NCBI RefSeq assembly: GCF_000213175.1 | Contig: NW_009799104.1 | Location: 2,173,724 to 2,237,723, forward strand | From: Neurospora tetrasperma FGSC 2508 | Lineage: Eukaryota; Ascomycota; Sordariomycetes; Sordariales; Sordariaceae | Direction: 5' to 3' | DNA: 64,000 nucleotides | In this document: piece by piece, positions 11,199 through 21,300 of the stretch | Position numbering within the stretch: position 1 is the stretch's first letter | Layout: each line of letters opens with the position of its first letter | The notes under the pieces: generated by a model | What the model was told of the DNA's origin: nothing | Databases searched by the model: none | What the model saw: the letters and a program-made list of their open reading frames with translations, nothing else | Made by a program: the position numbers and the translations under genes

Positions 11199-11933
11199 GA
11201 CGGTTATGGGAAGGGGAATATGAAAAATAGGTCGTTGATGTTGGTCTGTAGCATGCCGTGCTGGTCGTGTTACTTACCTGTACTATACATGGGGAAGACT
11301 ACAAGTTCTTTTTGTCGCGTCAGCAATTGTTGGCTGTTGGCCGTCGCTCCTTCTCAGGTCCGTTTCTTTGTACGCATACCCGCCAACTGAGAGCTGGGCG
11401 GCAGACTTTCCTCTAAACAAGCACGCCCAACCCATCATCTGGGATAAAGAGATTCCCGGCGTCACATCTACCACCAACAAGCCGTTCAAATGACGATACA
11501 AGACAACCGGTCCCTCACTGGTCCAGAGCGTAGATGCCTTTGCCATGCGCCAGACGGAGCATAGCGTGCTTGGAACAACCCCATCTTTCGACCTTGCAAC
11601 TGAGTCCTGGCTTTACGGATTATCGCGCGCCTGTCGCATAAGAACTGCAATGATTACATTCACCTTCCATTCACAAAAGGTCACGGTGACCCTCGACCAT
11701 TTCTCACATGATCCAAGCAGACCAACTTGGCCTCCAGCAGGTCATCAATCACTACAATGAAGATAAGCATGGGTGGTCGTCCATCGCCTAGGATAAGCAG
11801 GTCATATTGCGTCCATTCAGAATAACCACGGAGCGGATGCAAGCCGTCACTCGATAGCAAGAGGATTTAGTAGGCTCATGGAATTTCTGAAACGTTGAGA
11901 TTCGTCGCACCCGCCATTTCCATTCTCCAAACA
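11199..11933. other. Intergenic, about 0.7 kb
   Basis: No gene, RNA or repeat that I can support. Confidence 0.35.
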
Positions 11934-12929
11934 ATGATCAGCAGAAGTAACGAGATGAATCGTTTTCGCCGTTGTATTTTGAGTTGTTGTTTTGACGGGG
12001 GTGACGATGTCCCTTCACCGACACAACGCCGCATCCCACGACACCCACAGAACCAAACAGCTCCCTTATTTCAGCAAGCACAATATCAGAAGACACAACT
12101 GCGGTCTCAATATCACACAGAGGCTCAGCATCGGGAGTATGGACAAACATCGCCAAGTCCACCAAGACCGAAAAGGCCTCTACCTCCATCAAAGTCCCCG
12201 GTATACCAACACCATCATATGAAAAACGATCACCAGCCCCCAGCGCGCCCCATAACAGAATGGCCCGCTCCTAACCTCAATCAGCGACCAGGAAAGATTT
12301 CGGAAAGTTTGACTTTCTGGTGGGATGACGCGGTATCACAGGACAGCTACCCTGAATCACCCGAGATTGACTTCGATCCCGACCTAACACCGCCGCCTTT
12401 ATATCATCGGTATCCACCCAAGGGAGAAGAACAACAACAACAACACACGTTTCCAAAACCCTTTACCGTCTCTACACCAGCTACAAGGAGGCGTAACGTG
12501 CCGAGCAGCTATGACATTTCCTACTATTTTAGAAATAGTCCCAGCGTAGCCATACCATGGAGACCACCTACACCACCCCCTTCTCAACCATCATCACTTC
12601 CCCACTACGAAGACTCGAGCGCTGTTGCTAATTGGGCACTGGGAGTAGAAAAAGGCAAATGGGAAGAGGAAGTATGGGAAGAAGAAACAGAAAGAGATAG
12701 AGAAGAGGCCAGACATCAAGACCCACGGATTGTATCGGGTGTCTCTTCCTTATCATACTACTCAGAGGTTGCACATCAACACCGGCGCCCTGTATCAGAT
12801 GTTTCTTCTGTATCGTCTTATTATTCTGAGTACCGAGAAAGCAGGGCGTTGACCCCCATACCAGAGGTGAGGAAGTGGGGGGATGCTAAGTATGAGGACG
12901 CAAGGCGGGAGGAATCGAACTGGTTGTAG
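11934..12929 (+). CDS. Uncharacterised Pro/Ser/Tyr-rich protein
   Basis: No family recognised. The first ATG in the frame is at 11934 (AAACAATG, good context), giving 331 residues; a second in-frame ATG lies at 11955. Near the N-terminus NRFRRCILSCCF combines basic residues and cysteines as in S-acylated membrane anchors, but this is only suggestive. The middle is Pro/Gln/His-rich and disordered, with TPPPLYHRYPP and WRPPTPPPSQP. Near the C-terminus two imperfect copies of a VSxVSSxSxYYSE block occur, and the protein ends in a charged EARREESNWL. Sustained non-random composition supports a real gene. Function unknown. Confidence 0.5.
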   Translation: MISRSNEMNRFRRCILSCCFDGGDDVPSPTQRRIPRHPQNQTAPLFQQAQYQKTQLRSQYHTEAQHREYGQTSPSPPRPKRPLPPSKSPVYQHHHMKNDHQPPARPITEWPAPNLNQRPGKISESLTFWWDDAVSQDSYPESPEIDFDPDLTPPPLYHRYPPKGEEQQQQHTFPKPFTVSTPATRRRNVPSSYDISYYFRNSPSVAIPWRPPTPPPSQPSSLPHYEDSSAVANWALGVEKGKWEEEVWEEETERDREEARHQDPRIVSGVSSLSYYSEVAHQHRRPVSDVSSVSSYYSEYRESRALTPIPEVRKWGDAKYEDARREESNWL

Positions 12930-13420
12930 ACATGGGACATCATGTGGTTGTTTACAAAGTCATGGTTACGATGGCATGGAAATTTGCAGAGAGCAGAGAG
13001 ATGATTTAGACATCCTGCGACGAAGTCCCTACCGACTTGTTTTGCCCTTCTTCGTGTTCCCCTCGCTTGTCAGATCCCTCGGCCAGGGAGTCAATCATTT
13101 TCCACTTCGACGTAACAACCGCATTCGAGCGGCTAACCATGAACAAACCGTGAAGGACACTTCTTTCGTACACTCTAGTCGCCCATGAACAAAAGGTGGA
13201 GACCCAACCAGTTCACGGGATCAGTTTTGCGCGAGTGTCTGCCTCGAGATCATCGGCTCCACTTATCGGTTTCATAGCAGCTGTTGTTAGCTCAGGATAA
13301 GGCAAGCGAGGATAGAGGGGGAGGTACCTCTACTTGCGGTTGGATAGTGACAGACGCTGTAGGCGAATGTGGGCATTGACGATGATACCTAGACTAGATG
13401 AGCAAGAGAACGAGAGATGG
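12930..13420. other. Intergenic
   Basis: About 490 bp between the preceding gene and the poly-A tract. Nothing identifiable. Confidence 0.3.

Positions 13421-13470
<50 letters not shown>
13421..13470 (+). repeat. Poly-A homopolymer, 50 A
   Basis: An uninterrupted run of 50 A. A shorter, imperfect version (14677-14704) follows the assembly gap. The homopolymer probably broke the assembly here. Confidence 0.9.
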
Positions 13471-13472
<2 letters not shown>

Positions 13473-14028
13473 TCACGTCCATTGCGAGGAGAAAGGACGG
13501 AGTGTCCTAAAATCATCACTACCTCTGGGGTAAGAGCAGCCCAATATCGTTATAGTGTGGATGAAGGTGTAAAGTCGATGCAAGGTTTAAGGAAGGAGCG
13601 GGATGACGGCATTCATCGTCCTCCTCTCCTTCCTCTTCTTCGTCGCTCTCACCCTCCTCCTCCTCCCACCTTTCCAGTTGCTCTCGTTCATCTATTCCCA
13701 GGTTCCATCCTCTCCAACGTGAGTAAGAAGCAAGGGAACATATACCACGCCATCATACGGTTTCAACTTTCTCTCCTCAGCTTGTCATCGAGCTGGCGGG
13801 GTGAAGTGTTCTTTGGATGGTGGACAATTCAGGTAGTAGAAAGACGGCTTCTTTCGATGTTCCAAGGGTCTCGAGGATCGACTCATCACTCCCTTTCAAG
13901 GGCAACATTCAGCACCAGATGAAGTCGGGATAATCCATCTGCGTAAAGAGCTTGCGTAATCATTTGTCCCAAAGTGTCTGACTTGTTTACTCGTGCTTTT
14001 CTGACCCAACTTTTTGTTTTGGATTGTC
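13471..14028 (+). repeat. Direct repeat copy 1 (left of gap)
   Basis: Nearly identical to 14706-15262. Only one indel and four substitutions are visible, all in the last 170 bases next to the gap. Non-coding in both copies. This looks like the frayed end of a contig rather than a biological duplication. Confidence 0.85.
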
Positions 14029-14029
14029 C

Positions 14030-14676
14030 NNNNNNNNNNNNNNNNNNNNNNNNNNNNNNNNNNNNNNNNNNNNNNNNNNNNNNNNNNNNNNNNNNNNNNN
14101 NNNNNNNNNNNNNNNNNNNNNNNNNNNNNNNNNNNNNNNNNNNNNNNNNNNNNNNNNNNNNNNNNNNNNNNNNNNNNNNNNNNNNNNNNNNNNNNNNNNN
14201 NNNNNNNNNNNNNNNNNNNNNNNNNNNNNNNNNNNNNNNNNNNNNNNNNNNNNNNNNNNNNNNNNNNNNNNNNNNNNNNNNNNNNNNNNNNNNNNNNNNN
14301 NNNNNNNNNNNNNNNNNNNNNNNNNNNNNNNNNNNNNNNNNNNNNNNNNNNNNNNNNNNNNNNNNNNNNNNNNNNNNNNNNNNNNNNNNNNNNNNNNNNN
14401 NNNNNNNNNNNNNNNNNNNNNNNNNNNNNNNNNNNNNNNNNNNNNNNNNNNNNNNNNNNNNNNNNNNNNNNNNNNNNNNNNNNNNNNNNNNNNNNNNNNN
14501 NNNNNNNNNNNNNNNNNNNNNNNNNNNNNNNNNNNNNNNNNNNNNNNNNNNNNNNNNNNNNNNNNNNNNNNNNNNNNNNNNNNNNNNNNNNNNNNNNNNN
14601 NNNNNNNNNNNNNNNNNNNNNNNNNNNNNNNNNNNNNNNNNNNNNNNNNNNNNNNNNNNNNNNNNNNNNNNNNNNN
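14030..14676. other. Assembly gap (647 N)
   Basis: Unsequenced. The repeat on both sides suggests the true gap is zero or negative in length. Confidence 0.99.
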
Positions 14677-14705
14677 AAACAAAAAAAAAAAAAAAAAAAA
14701 AAAAC

Positions 14706-15262
14706 CTTCACGTCCATTGCGAGGAGAAAGGACGGAGTGTCCTAAAATCATCACTACCTCTGGGGTAAGAGCAGCCCAATATCGTTATAGTGTGGATGAA
14801 GGTGTAAAGTCGATGCAAGGTTTAAGGAAGGAGCGGGATGACGGCATTCATCGTCCTCCTCTCCTTCCTCTTCTTCGTCGCTCTCACCCTCCTCCTCCTC
14901 CCACCTTTCCAGTTGCTCTCGTTCATCTATTCCCAGGTTCCATCCTCTCCAACGTGAGTAAGAAGCAAGGGAACATATACCACGCCATCATACGGTTTCA
15001 ACTTTCTCTCCTCAGCTTGTCATCGAGCTGGCGGGGTGAAGTGTTCTTTGGATGGTGGACAATTCAGGTAGTAGAAAGACGGCTTCTTTCGATGTTCAAG
15101 GGTCTCGAGGATCGACTCATCACTCCCTTTCAAGGGCAACATTCAGCACCAGATGAAGTCGGGATAATCCATCTGCGTAAAGAGCTTGCGTTATCATTTG
15201 TACCAAAGTGTCTGACTTGTTTACTCGTGCTTTTCTGACCCAACTTTTTTTTTTTGATTGTC
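14706..15262 (+). repeat. Direct repeat copy 2 (right of gap)
   Basis: Same sequence as 13471-14028, preceded by an A-tract that begins right at the gap edge and followed by unique sequence. Confidence 0.85.
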
Positions 15263-15367
15263 ACAAAATTGGCGATTGGTCACCTTCCTATATCTTCGCT
15301 CCTTCTCTCTCCAAAGTGGAGGGCGGAAACCATCGAATACTTCCCAACCTCCACGCAATTAACCTTC

Positions 15368-16126
15368 TCACCAAGGCACAGTCCCCTTAACAAACTCCTC
15401 AGGCACCGGTTCAAGCCCCCCGGGACTCGGAATCCATTCAAAGACCCTTCTCGAATGTGTCTCTTTATCCCATCCATTCGTTATTGGTTTCCTCTTCTTC
15501 TTTTTCGGTCTCTCTTTTTCCTTCTTCCCCTCCTTCTCTTCCTCTTCCCCCCTTGTATTTTGCCCAAACCCCTCCTGCATGTCCACACTCATGCTCATCC
15601 CTATAAAGTCCCTCGTAGCTAGAGCCAAGGACACTGCGGCGGGATCCTCTTGCTTGGCTTGACACCATTGTGCTGATGTCATGGGAGTATTTGCACTGAG
15701 AGAAGTAGTTGTACGGGTTTCGCTACGGGGAACGGTATAAGCACCAGTACGAACGTCGTGTGCGACAGTTTGAGTAAGGTGATTGCTGTTTCTATGATCT
15801 TGTTCAGATAACGTGGTGGAGGTGGTGAGCTTCTGGAATCGAGGCCTCGATCGGTGGAAGGGCTTGATCTGTCGGGTACTGAAGAGGTCCTCCGCTTGAG
15901 GGGACGTGATAGTGAGAGGTTCGTCGGTCTCGCTGTCCAGTTCCAGCTTTGTGCTTAAATTGAAACTGGAACTTGGACTCGGGCTTGGGCAACGCTGGCG
16001 TTTGAAAGAGGTCAATGCTGGGAGATAAACGGGCTGGGTCGAGTGGTTGAAGGTTGTTGATAATCTCAAAGAAGACGTCACTTCTGGACATTCGGTCTTG
16101 GAGCTTTGCTTCTTTGCAATGGACAT
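15368..16126 (-). CDS. Uncharacterised Ser/Thr- and Lys-rich protein
   Basis: A 252-residue frame starting with ATG at 16126 (MSIAKKQ). No family recognised. The N-terminal half is Ser/Thr/Pro-rich. A strongly charged stretch near residues 196-218 (EEEEKEGKKEKERPKKKKRK) could act as a nuclear localisation signal. The C-terminus HSRRVFEWIPSPGGLEPVPEEF looks conserved in style. No membrane segment or signal peptide. Codon use resembles neighbouring genes. It may be a disordered nuclear protein. Existence as a gene is likely but not certain, and an upstream exon cannot be excluded. Confidence 0.5.
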   Translation of the reverse strand: MSIAKKQSSKTECPEVTSSLRLSTTFNHSTQPVYLPALTSFKRQRCPSPSPSSSFNLSTKLELDSETDEPLTITSPQAEDLFSTRQIKPFHRSRPRFQKLTTSTTLSEQDHRNSNHLTQTVAHDVRTGAYTVPRSETRTTTSLSANTPMTSAQWCQAKQEDPAAVSLALATRDFIGMSMSVDMQEGFGQNTRGEEEEKEGKKEKERPKKKKRKPITNGWDKETHSRRVFEWIPSPGGLEPVPEEFVKGTVPW

Positions 16127-16781
16127 CTTGGGTTTGGTATGTGGGCGAGTTGGGCTAAAACTGAAACCTGGGTCGGGAGGTGGATGGACAGCAACGAAGG
16201 GACCATTGAGCCTTTATGTAGGTTTGTTTCTACGTTCTTATATCTGAGATTGCTCGGGACTAATGTGACCTGACAAGCGCAAAGCTGGCTGAGATGATGA
16301 CCATGTTGACAAATAGACAAAGGTTTGCTTCGCGAGTGTTCAATCTAAAAGATACGTTCTCGTCACTTTACCTGACCGGTTATGCTACGCGCCCTGTCGT
16401 TACCTGGTCCAATGGATCATGTCGATTCATATAGTATGGTGCTGTGTGTATATTGTCGGGGCTGAGATGGAGAGTGAAGAAGACATCAACTAAAGAGTGG
16501 GCAAAAAGTGAATGAATAGGCAGGCAAAGGAAAGGGAACGTCAAGATTTGGTCAATAAGGTCATATTCATATTTTACAAACAAATGGCAAACGCTCTTCT
16601 AACTGAACCATGTCCATTTGTGCAATAGATCTGGCACTCATGAGGACTTAAACTCCCAATCGAACCATTTCACCGGCCAAACACCAGGTAAAATATGCAA
16701 CCCAACCAACCATAAACGACGCACTTCTTTTTGAGCGTCAACCAAAAACTGAAAACGCAGGGGGATCTAGATTATCTTCAT
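16127..16781. other. Intergenic, 3' end of BiP
   Basis: No gene found. It contains the 3' UTR of the BiP gene and the upstream region of the unknown protein at 15368-16126. Confidence 0.4.
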
Positions 16782-19195
16782 TTAAAGCTCGTCATGGCCA
16801 GCAGGCTCGTCATCACCAGCGCCACCTTGGCTGTAAAGCTTGCTGGTGATAGGGTAGGCGACGTTGGAGAGCTTCTCCTTCTGCTCATCGAAATCCTCGG
16901 CGGAAGCAGTGGCGGCTGGGAAAAGAAAAAAGCTTGTTAGCATTTCGTCTTCATGTGTCAAAGGGGATCAGAATAAAGCTTACCATTCTCCTCAAGCCAG
17001 TCTTGGGCCTCTTTAACGGCGTCAAGGATGGTCTCCTTGTCCTCCTCGTCAATCTTGCCACCAAGACCATCCTCATCGTTGACCTGGTTCTTCAGGGAGA
17101 AAGCGTAGTTCTCAAGACCGTTGCGAGCTTCGATGCGCTCACGGGTGGCCTTGTCCTCCTCGGCATACTTCTCGGCCTCAGCGACCATGCGGTCAATCTC
17201 CTCCTGGGTAAGACGGCCCTTATCGTTGGTGATGGTAATGGACTCGGCCTTGCCAGTGCCCTTGTCGTGGGCAGAGACCTTGAGGATACCGTTGGCATCG
17301 AGCTCGAAGGAGACCTCGATCTGGGGAACGCCACGGGGAGCGGGGGGAATGCCGGTAAGCTCGAACTTGCCAAGGAGGTTGTTGTCCTTGGTCATGGAAC
17401 GCTCACCCTCGTAGACCTGGATAAGGACGACGGGCTGGTTATCGGCGGCAGTAGAGAAGATCTGGCTCTTGCGGGTAGGGATAGGGGTGTTGCGGGGGAT
17501 AAGCTTGGTCATAACACCACCAGTGGTCTCAATACCGAGAGTAAGGGGGTTGACATCCATAAGGACGATGTCCTCAGTACCCTCCTCACCGCTAAGAACA
17601 CCAGCCTGGACGGCAGCACCGAAAGCGACGGCCTCGTCAGGGTTGATACCCTTGGAAGCCTTCTTGCCGTTGAAAAACTCCTCGATAAGAGCCTGGACCT
17701 TGGGAATACGGGTGGAACCACCGACAAGGACGATATCGTCAATCTCGGACTTGGAGACCTTGGCATCCTTGAGGACCTGCTCAACAGGCTTGAGGGTCTT
17801 CTTGAAGAGGTCGTTGTTGAGCTCCTCGAACTTGGCGCGAGTCAGAGTCTCGGAGAAATCCTTGCCATCGTAGAAGGCCTCAATTTCAATACGAGTGGAC
17901 ATCTGGCTGGAAAGGGTACGCTTAGCCTTCTCGGCCTCACGCTTGAGCTTGCCCATGGCCTTGGCATCCTTGGTAACGTCGACACCGTGCTTCTTGTTGA
18001 AGAGCTTGGCGAAGTGGTTGATGATGCGCTGATCGAAATCCTCACCACCAAGATGGGTGTCACCAGCGGTAGACAAAACCTCGAAAACACCCTGCTCGAT
18101 GGAAAGAAGGGAGACATCGAAAGTGCCACCACCCAAGTCGTAGACGATGATCTGACGCTCCTCGCCAGTCTTATCAAGACCGTAGGCAATAGCCGCGGCG
18201 GTAGGCTCGTTGACAATGCGGAGGACGTTGAGACCGGCAATCATACCGGCATCCTTGGTGGCCTGGCGCTGGTTGTCGTTGAAGTAGGCGGGAACGGTAA
18301 CAACGGCGTGAGTGACCTTCTTGCCAAGGTAGCCCTCAGCAGTTTCCTTCATCTGTTGTGGGGGTCAGTCTCTGATTACTGTTCCAGAGCAAAAACGATG
18401 CGACGTACCTTGCCGAGAATCATGGCGGAGATCTCCTCGGGGGTGAAGGTCTTCTCTTCGCCCTTAACCTCAACCTTGACAACAGGCTTGTCATCCTTGG
18501 CGACGACCCTGGATACGAGAGTCAGTGACGGCTAGGAAGGAGTGATTTGTGTCGAGTGACCTGAGCTTACTTGTAGGGGAAGTGCTTGATGTCATTCTGG
18601 ACGTCCTTGTCCGAGAACTTGCGACCGATGAGACGCTTGATGTCGAAGATGGTTCTGTGGGGGTTGGACGCAGCCTGGTTCTTGGCGGCGTCACCAACAA
18701 GTCTCTCTTCATCGGTGAAGGCGACATAAGACGGGGTGATACGGTTTCCTTGGTCGTTGACGAGAATCTCGACCTTGCCCTTCTGCATCACACCAACGCA
18801 ACTACGAGGTTGTTAGTTTCCTTGTCCCCAAAAGACAATGTGTATCGTTTGTCGAAACCGGGACGTAGATTGGTGGTAGAGGTTGATAGCAAACGCCGCA
18901 TGCCCCGCGGGGTGATCGTGCTTATGATCGTGTCGGGCAGCGAATTCGTGCACGGGTAACTTACGAGTAGGTGGTTCCGAGATCCTGTCAAAGAAGCGTT
19001 GTTAGAATGCTTTGCCCAACACGAGGGATGGGAAGGGAGAGGAGGGAAATGCGGGCAACCTACAATACCGATAACAGTGCCCATAGCCTCAGTGTCATTG
19101 GCATGGGCCTGCTGGACAAAGCCAGCAGAGAAGAGGAGGGCAAAGAAGCCCAGGATGCTGAGGCCCAAGGCCCAGCTTCGCGTTCGGTGCTCCAT
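16782..19195 (-). CDS. grp78: ER-lumenal Hsp70 chaperone BiP/Grp78
   Basis: Six exons: 19064-19195, 18965-18984 (20 nt), 18571-18801, 18409-18508, 16984-18352 and 16782-16915, joined by GT-AG introns with matching phases, giving 661 residues. BiP folds and retains proteins in the ER and controls the unfolded-protein response. Seen: a cleavable signal peptide ([15 protein letters not shown], then AHAND), the IDLGTTYSCVGV nucleotide-binding loop assembled across exons 1-3, [25 protein letters not shown], a substrate-binding domain with [11 protein letters not shown], and a C-terminal HDEL retention signal just before the stop at 16782. HDEL plus signal peptide separates it from cytosolic and mitochondrial Hsp70. 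The opposite strand is also open for 533 codons, a known side effect of codon bias in hsp70 genes. Confidence 0.97.
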
Positions 19196-19529
19196 TACTG
19201 GAAGCTCTGGCGAAGGATAATGGAAGGAAAGAAGAAAGAAAACAACCCCGCTGCTTGTGTGGTTAAGGAATTGGGGATGGGGATGGTTGTAGCAAGCAAG
19301 AAACAGAAAAGCAGTGGTTCCTTAGGCCACTTTTAAACTCTTCGAATGTTTGCAAAAGGAAAGGGAGATTGGTGATGGATGGAGGGAGGTTGTCGGGTAT
19401 TTGAAGGCGAGTGGGACCAGCAAGCAAGCTACGTTAAAGGTGTGGTGTCCTCTTTCCAGCAAAGGCCACTCGTCAGGTTGCGGGCCCGGCCTGAGCTGCT
19501 ACAGAAAATAAAAGGAATAGGAAATCTGT

Positions 19530-19625
19530 CCTCAATCGGATTGGCGGCCAGTTCACAGGGACCAGGGGGTATGTGTTTTCTGGGGGGTGTGGCCAATGGC
19601 CCGCATTGGCGCGTTTCTGGAAGAT
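19530..19625 (-). promoter_or_regulatory. CCAAT cluster with a heat-shock-like element upstream of BiP
   Basis: About 345-430 bp upstream of the BiP ATG there are three CCAAT boxes (540-544 and 605-609 in gene orientation, 593-597 opposite, all +19000). A TTCTGGAA inverted pair (19615-19622) resembles two heat-shock-element units. I see no exact ER-stress element. Function is inferred from family knowledge only. Confidence 0.3.
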
Positions 19626-19639
19626 GCACTAACCAACAA

Positions 19640-21300
19640 CCGCGCTCTCGTGCCTCCGCAGCGCCTCATTGGGATGAAGCGCTGCTTGTGTTGCGGGTAC
19701 ACTTCTTGGACCGTGAAATGTTGAACATCATTCAATCGGTGATGTACAAATGGCCTACCGAAGCGGAGCGACATGTTATGCTTGAAGTGCCATAGACGGG
19801 TACATTTCACGATATGTTACGATGGTGAGGTACGGTTAAGCCTGTCTAGTGTATACATACTGCATAGTAAATCACCAATTATGGACCCCTCGCTCCCTTG
19901 ACATCTGAACCTTTCTCATCCATGCCGTTCACCCTTATCGTACTCTTTGTTTCCCTTTCGAAGCAGCTCTTGTCCGGCGTTTTGAGTTGTACTGCTTGGC
20001 TCATCCCACAATTAACGGGATATTCCACCAGTTTCCATGAAGCTGCTCTGTTTCTTGCGATGCACCGCCGTTAAGGTTGCATAACCCTGGCCCGGGGGCA
20101 GCTTCACGGCAAAGGGGAACTCAACCTTGTGCCCCACTGACAGCTAGGGGTGGTGATCGCTGTGAGCCAAGAGGTCCGTTCCACTCTTCTATCGACGTAC
20201 CAGATCTTAGTGAGATATCTTGATGTTTGCCTCCCGTTGTGAACAGCGTGGCATCTTCAGAAAGAACAGTCACGACAAGTTCGAAATAAGGGATTGACTC
20301 TTCATTGTATCAACTGGACTACCACGAGATGAACAGAAAGAGAACGAAACTCAAACGACCTACAGTACAAGGCAGCAGAAGGAAGATGAGGCAAAACGAA
20401 GTTGCAGTGTTCGTGATTGTAAACCTGATCCGTCTCCTGTACATATTGGGAACAGACTCCCCACCCACTTGCACCAAGGAAAGGGAACAGACCCCCCTTG
20501 CAGTTAGTTGTCAGCGCTGCGGCTGCGGTGCGGCTCTTCTGCTCCCATTCATTTCCCCAAAACTGTTCAACCTGGGAAGTGGACATGTTGGCATTTTTGA
20601 CAGCGCCGTGGTGAGTGATCCAGGGGAATGCGCGGAGGTTCCAACCGTTTTCTTACATTGGGCTAGTTTTCATCTCTTCATCGGGGTTCCCGAGGATTGA
20701 TACATAGCTGCAATCAATCCATCTGGATGCCAAACGTCAACGTCCAAGTTTCTCCATGCCCTGTGAGGAATGAGCACAGACAGTGCCGAATAGGCTAGGA
20801 GGAGATCGAACCTTCCACCAATATTTTGTAGTACAGTCAATTCGATCCTGGGAAAGCTGATAAGATAACGAATAGCTTTGATAGCTGGCATCAACGTCAC
20901 AGCTCAACCCTCTCTCGCTTCCCCATGTGTTTCATTGCGGGGGTGCAGGGATACCAGGAGGAGGACAGGAAGAGACCAGATTTGTGGTCCATGTCCACAT
21001 GCACAACCGAGTACCAACCTGTAGGGTACTGCGTACTGTTCGGCATGGAGAGAAAGTGGAATCTCAGCCTTGTATCGTTAACTTGGTACAGGTACGAGTT
21101 CTCCGTCCAAAAACAGCTGTGAGAATCTTATTCCGCTACTTCCAACCGCTGGCTTTCACGGGTAAGCACCTGTGGCAGAAGACCCCAGGCTGTGTAGGTA
21201 TGTACACTATTCGAAACTTTCTCCCCTTCCATTTCCCATGTCTTCTCGCCGTTACACCCGTTCTAAACTCCCAATCCATTAATTCCCACCCCCACCCCAA
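19640..21300. other. Intergenic, about 1.7 kb
   Basis: Lies between the BiP upstream region and the 3' end of HBS1. No convincing gene, tRNA or repeat. Confidence 0.4.

Noticed and set aside
13398-13922. Possible protein in the repeated sequence beside gap 1
   Set aside because: The frame begins in the poly-A tract as polylysine and continues without a recognisable fold. The same sequence recurs as non-coding copy 2.
16934-18535. 533-codon open frame antisense to BiP
   Set aside because: Long antisense frames are a known by-product of codon bias in hsp70 genes. The Leu/Val/Gly-rich translation has no domain, and the sense strand is clearly the gene.
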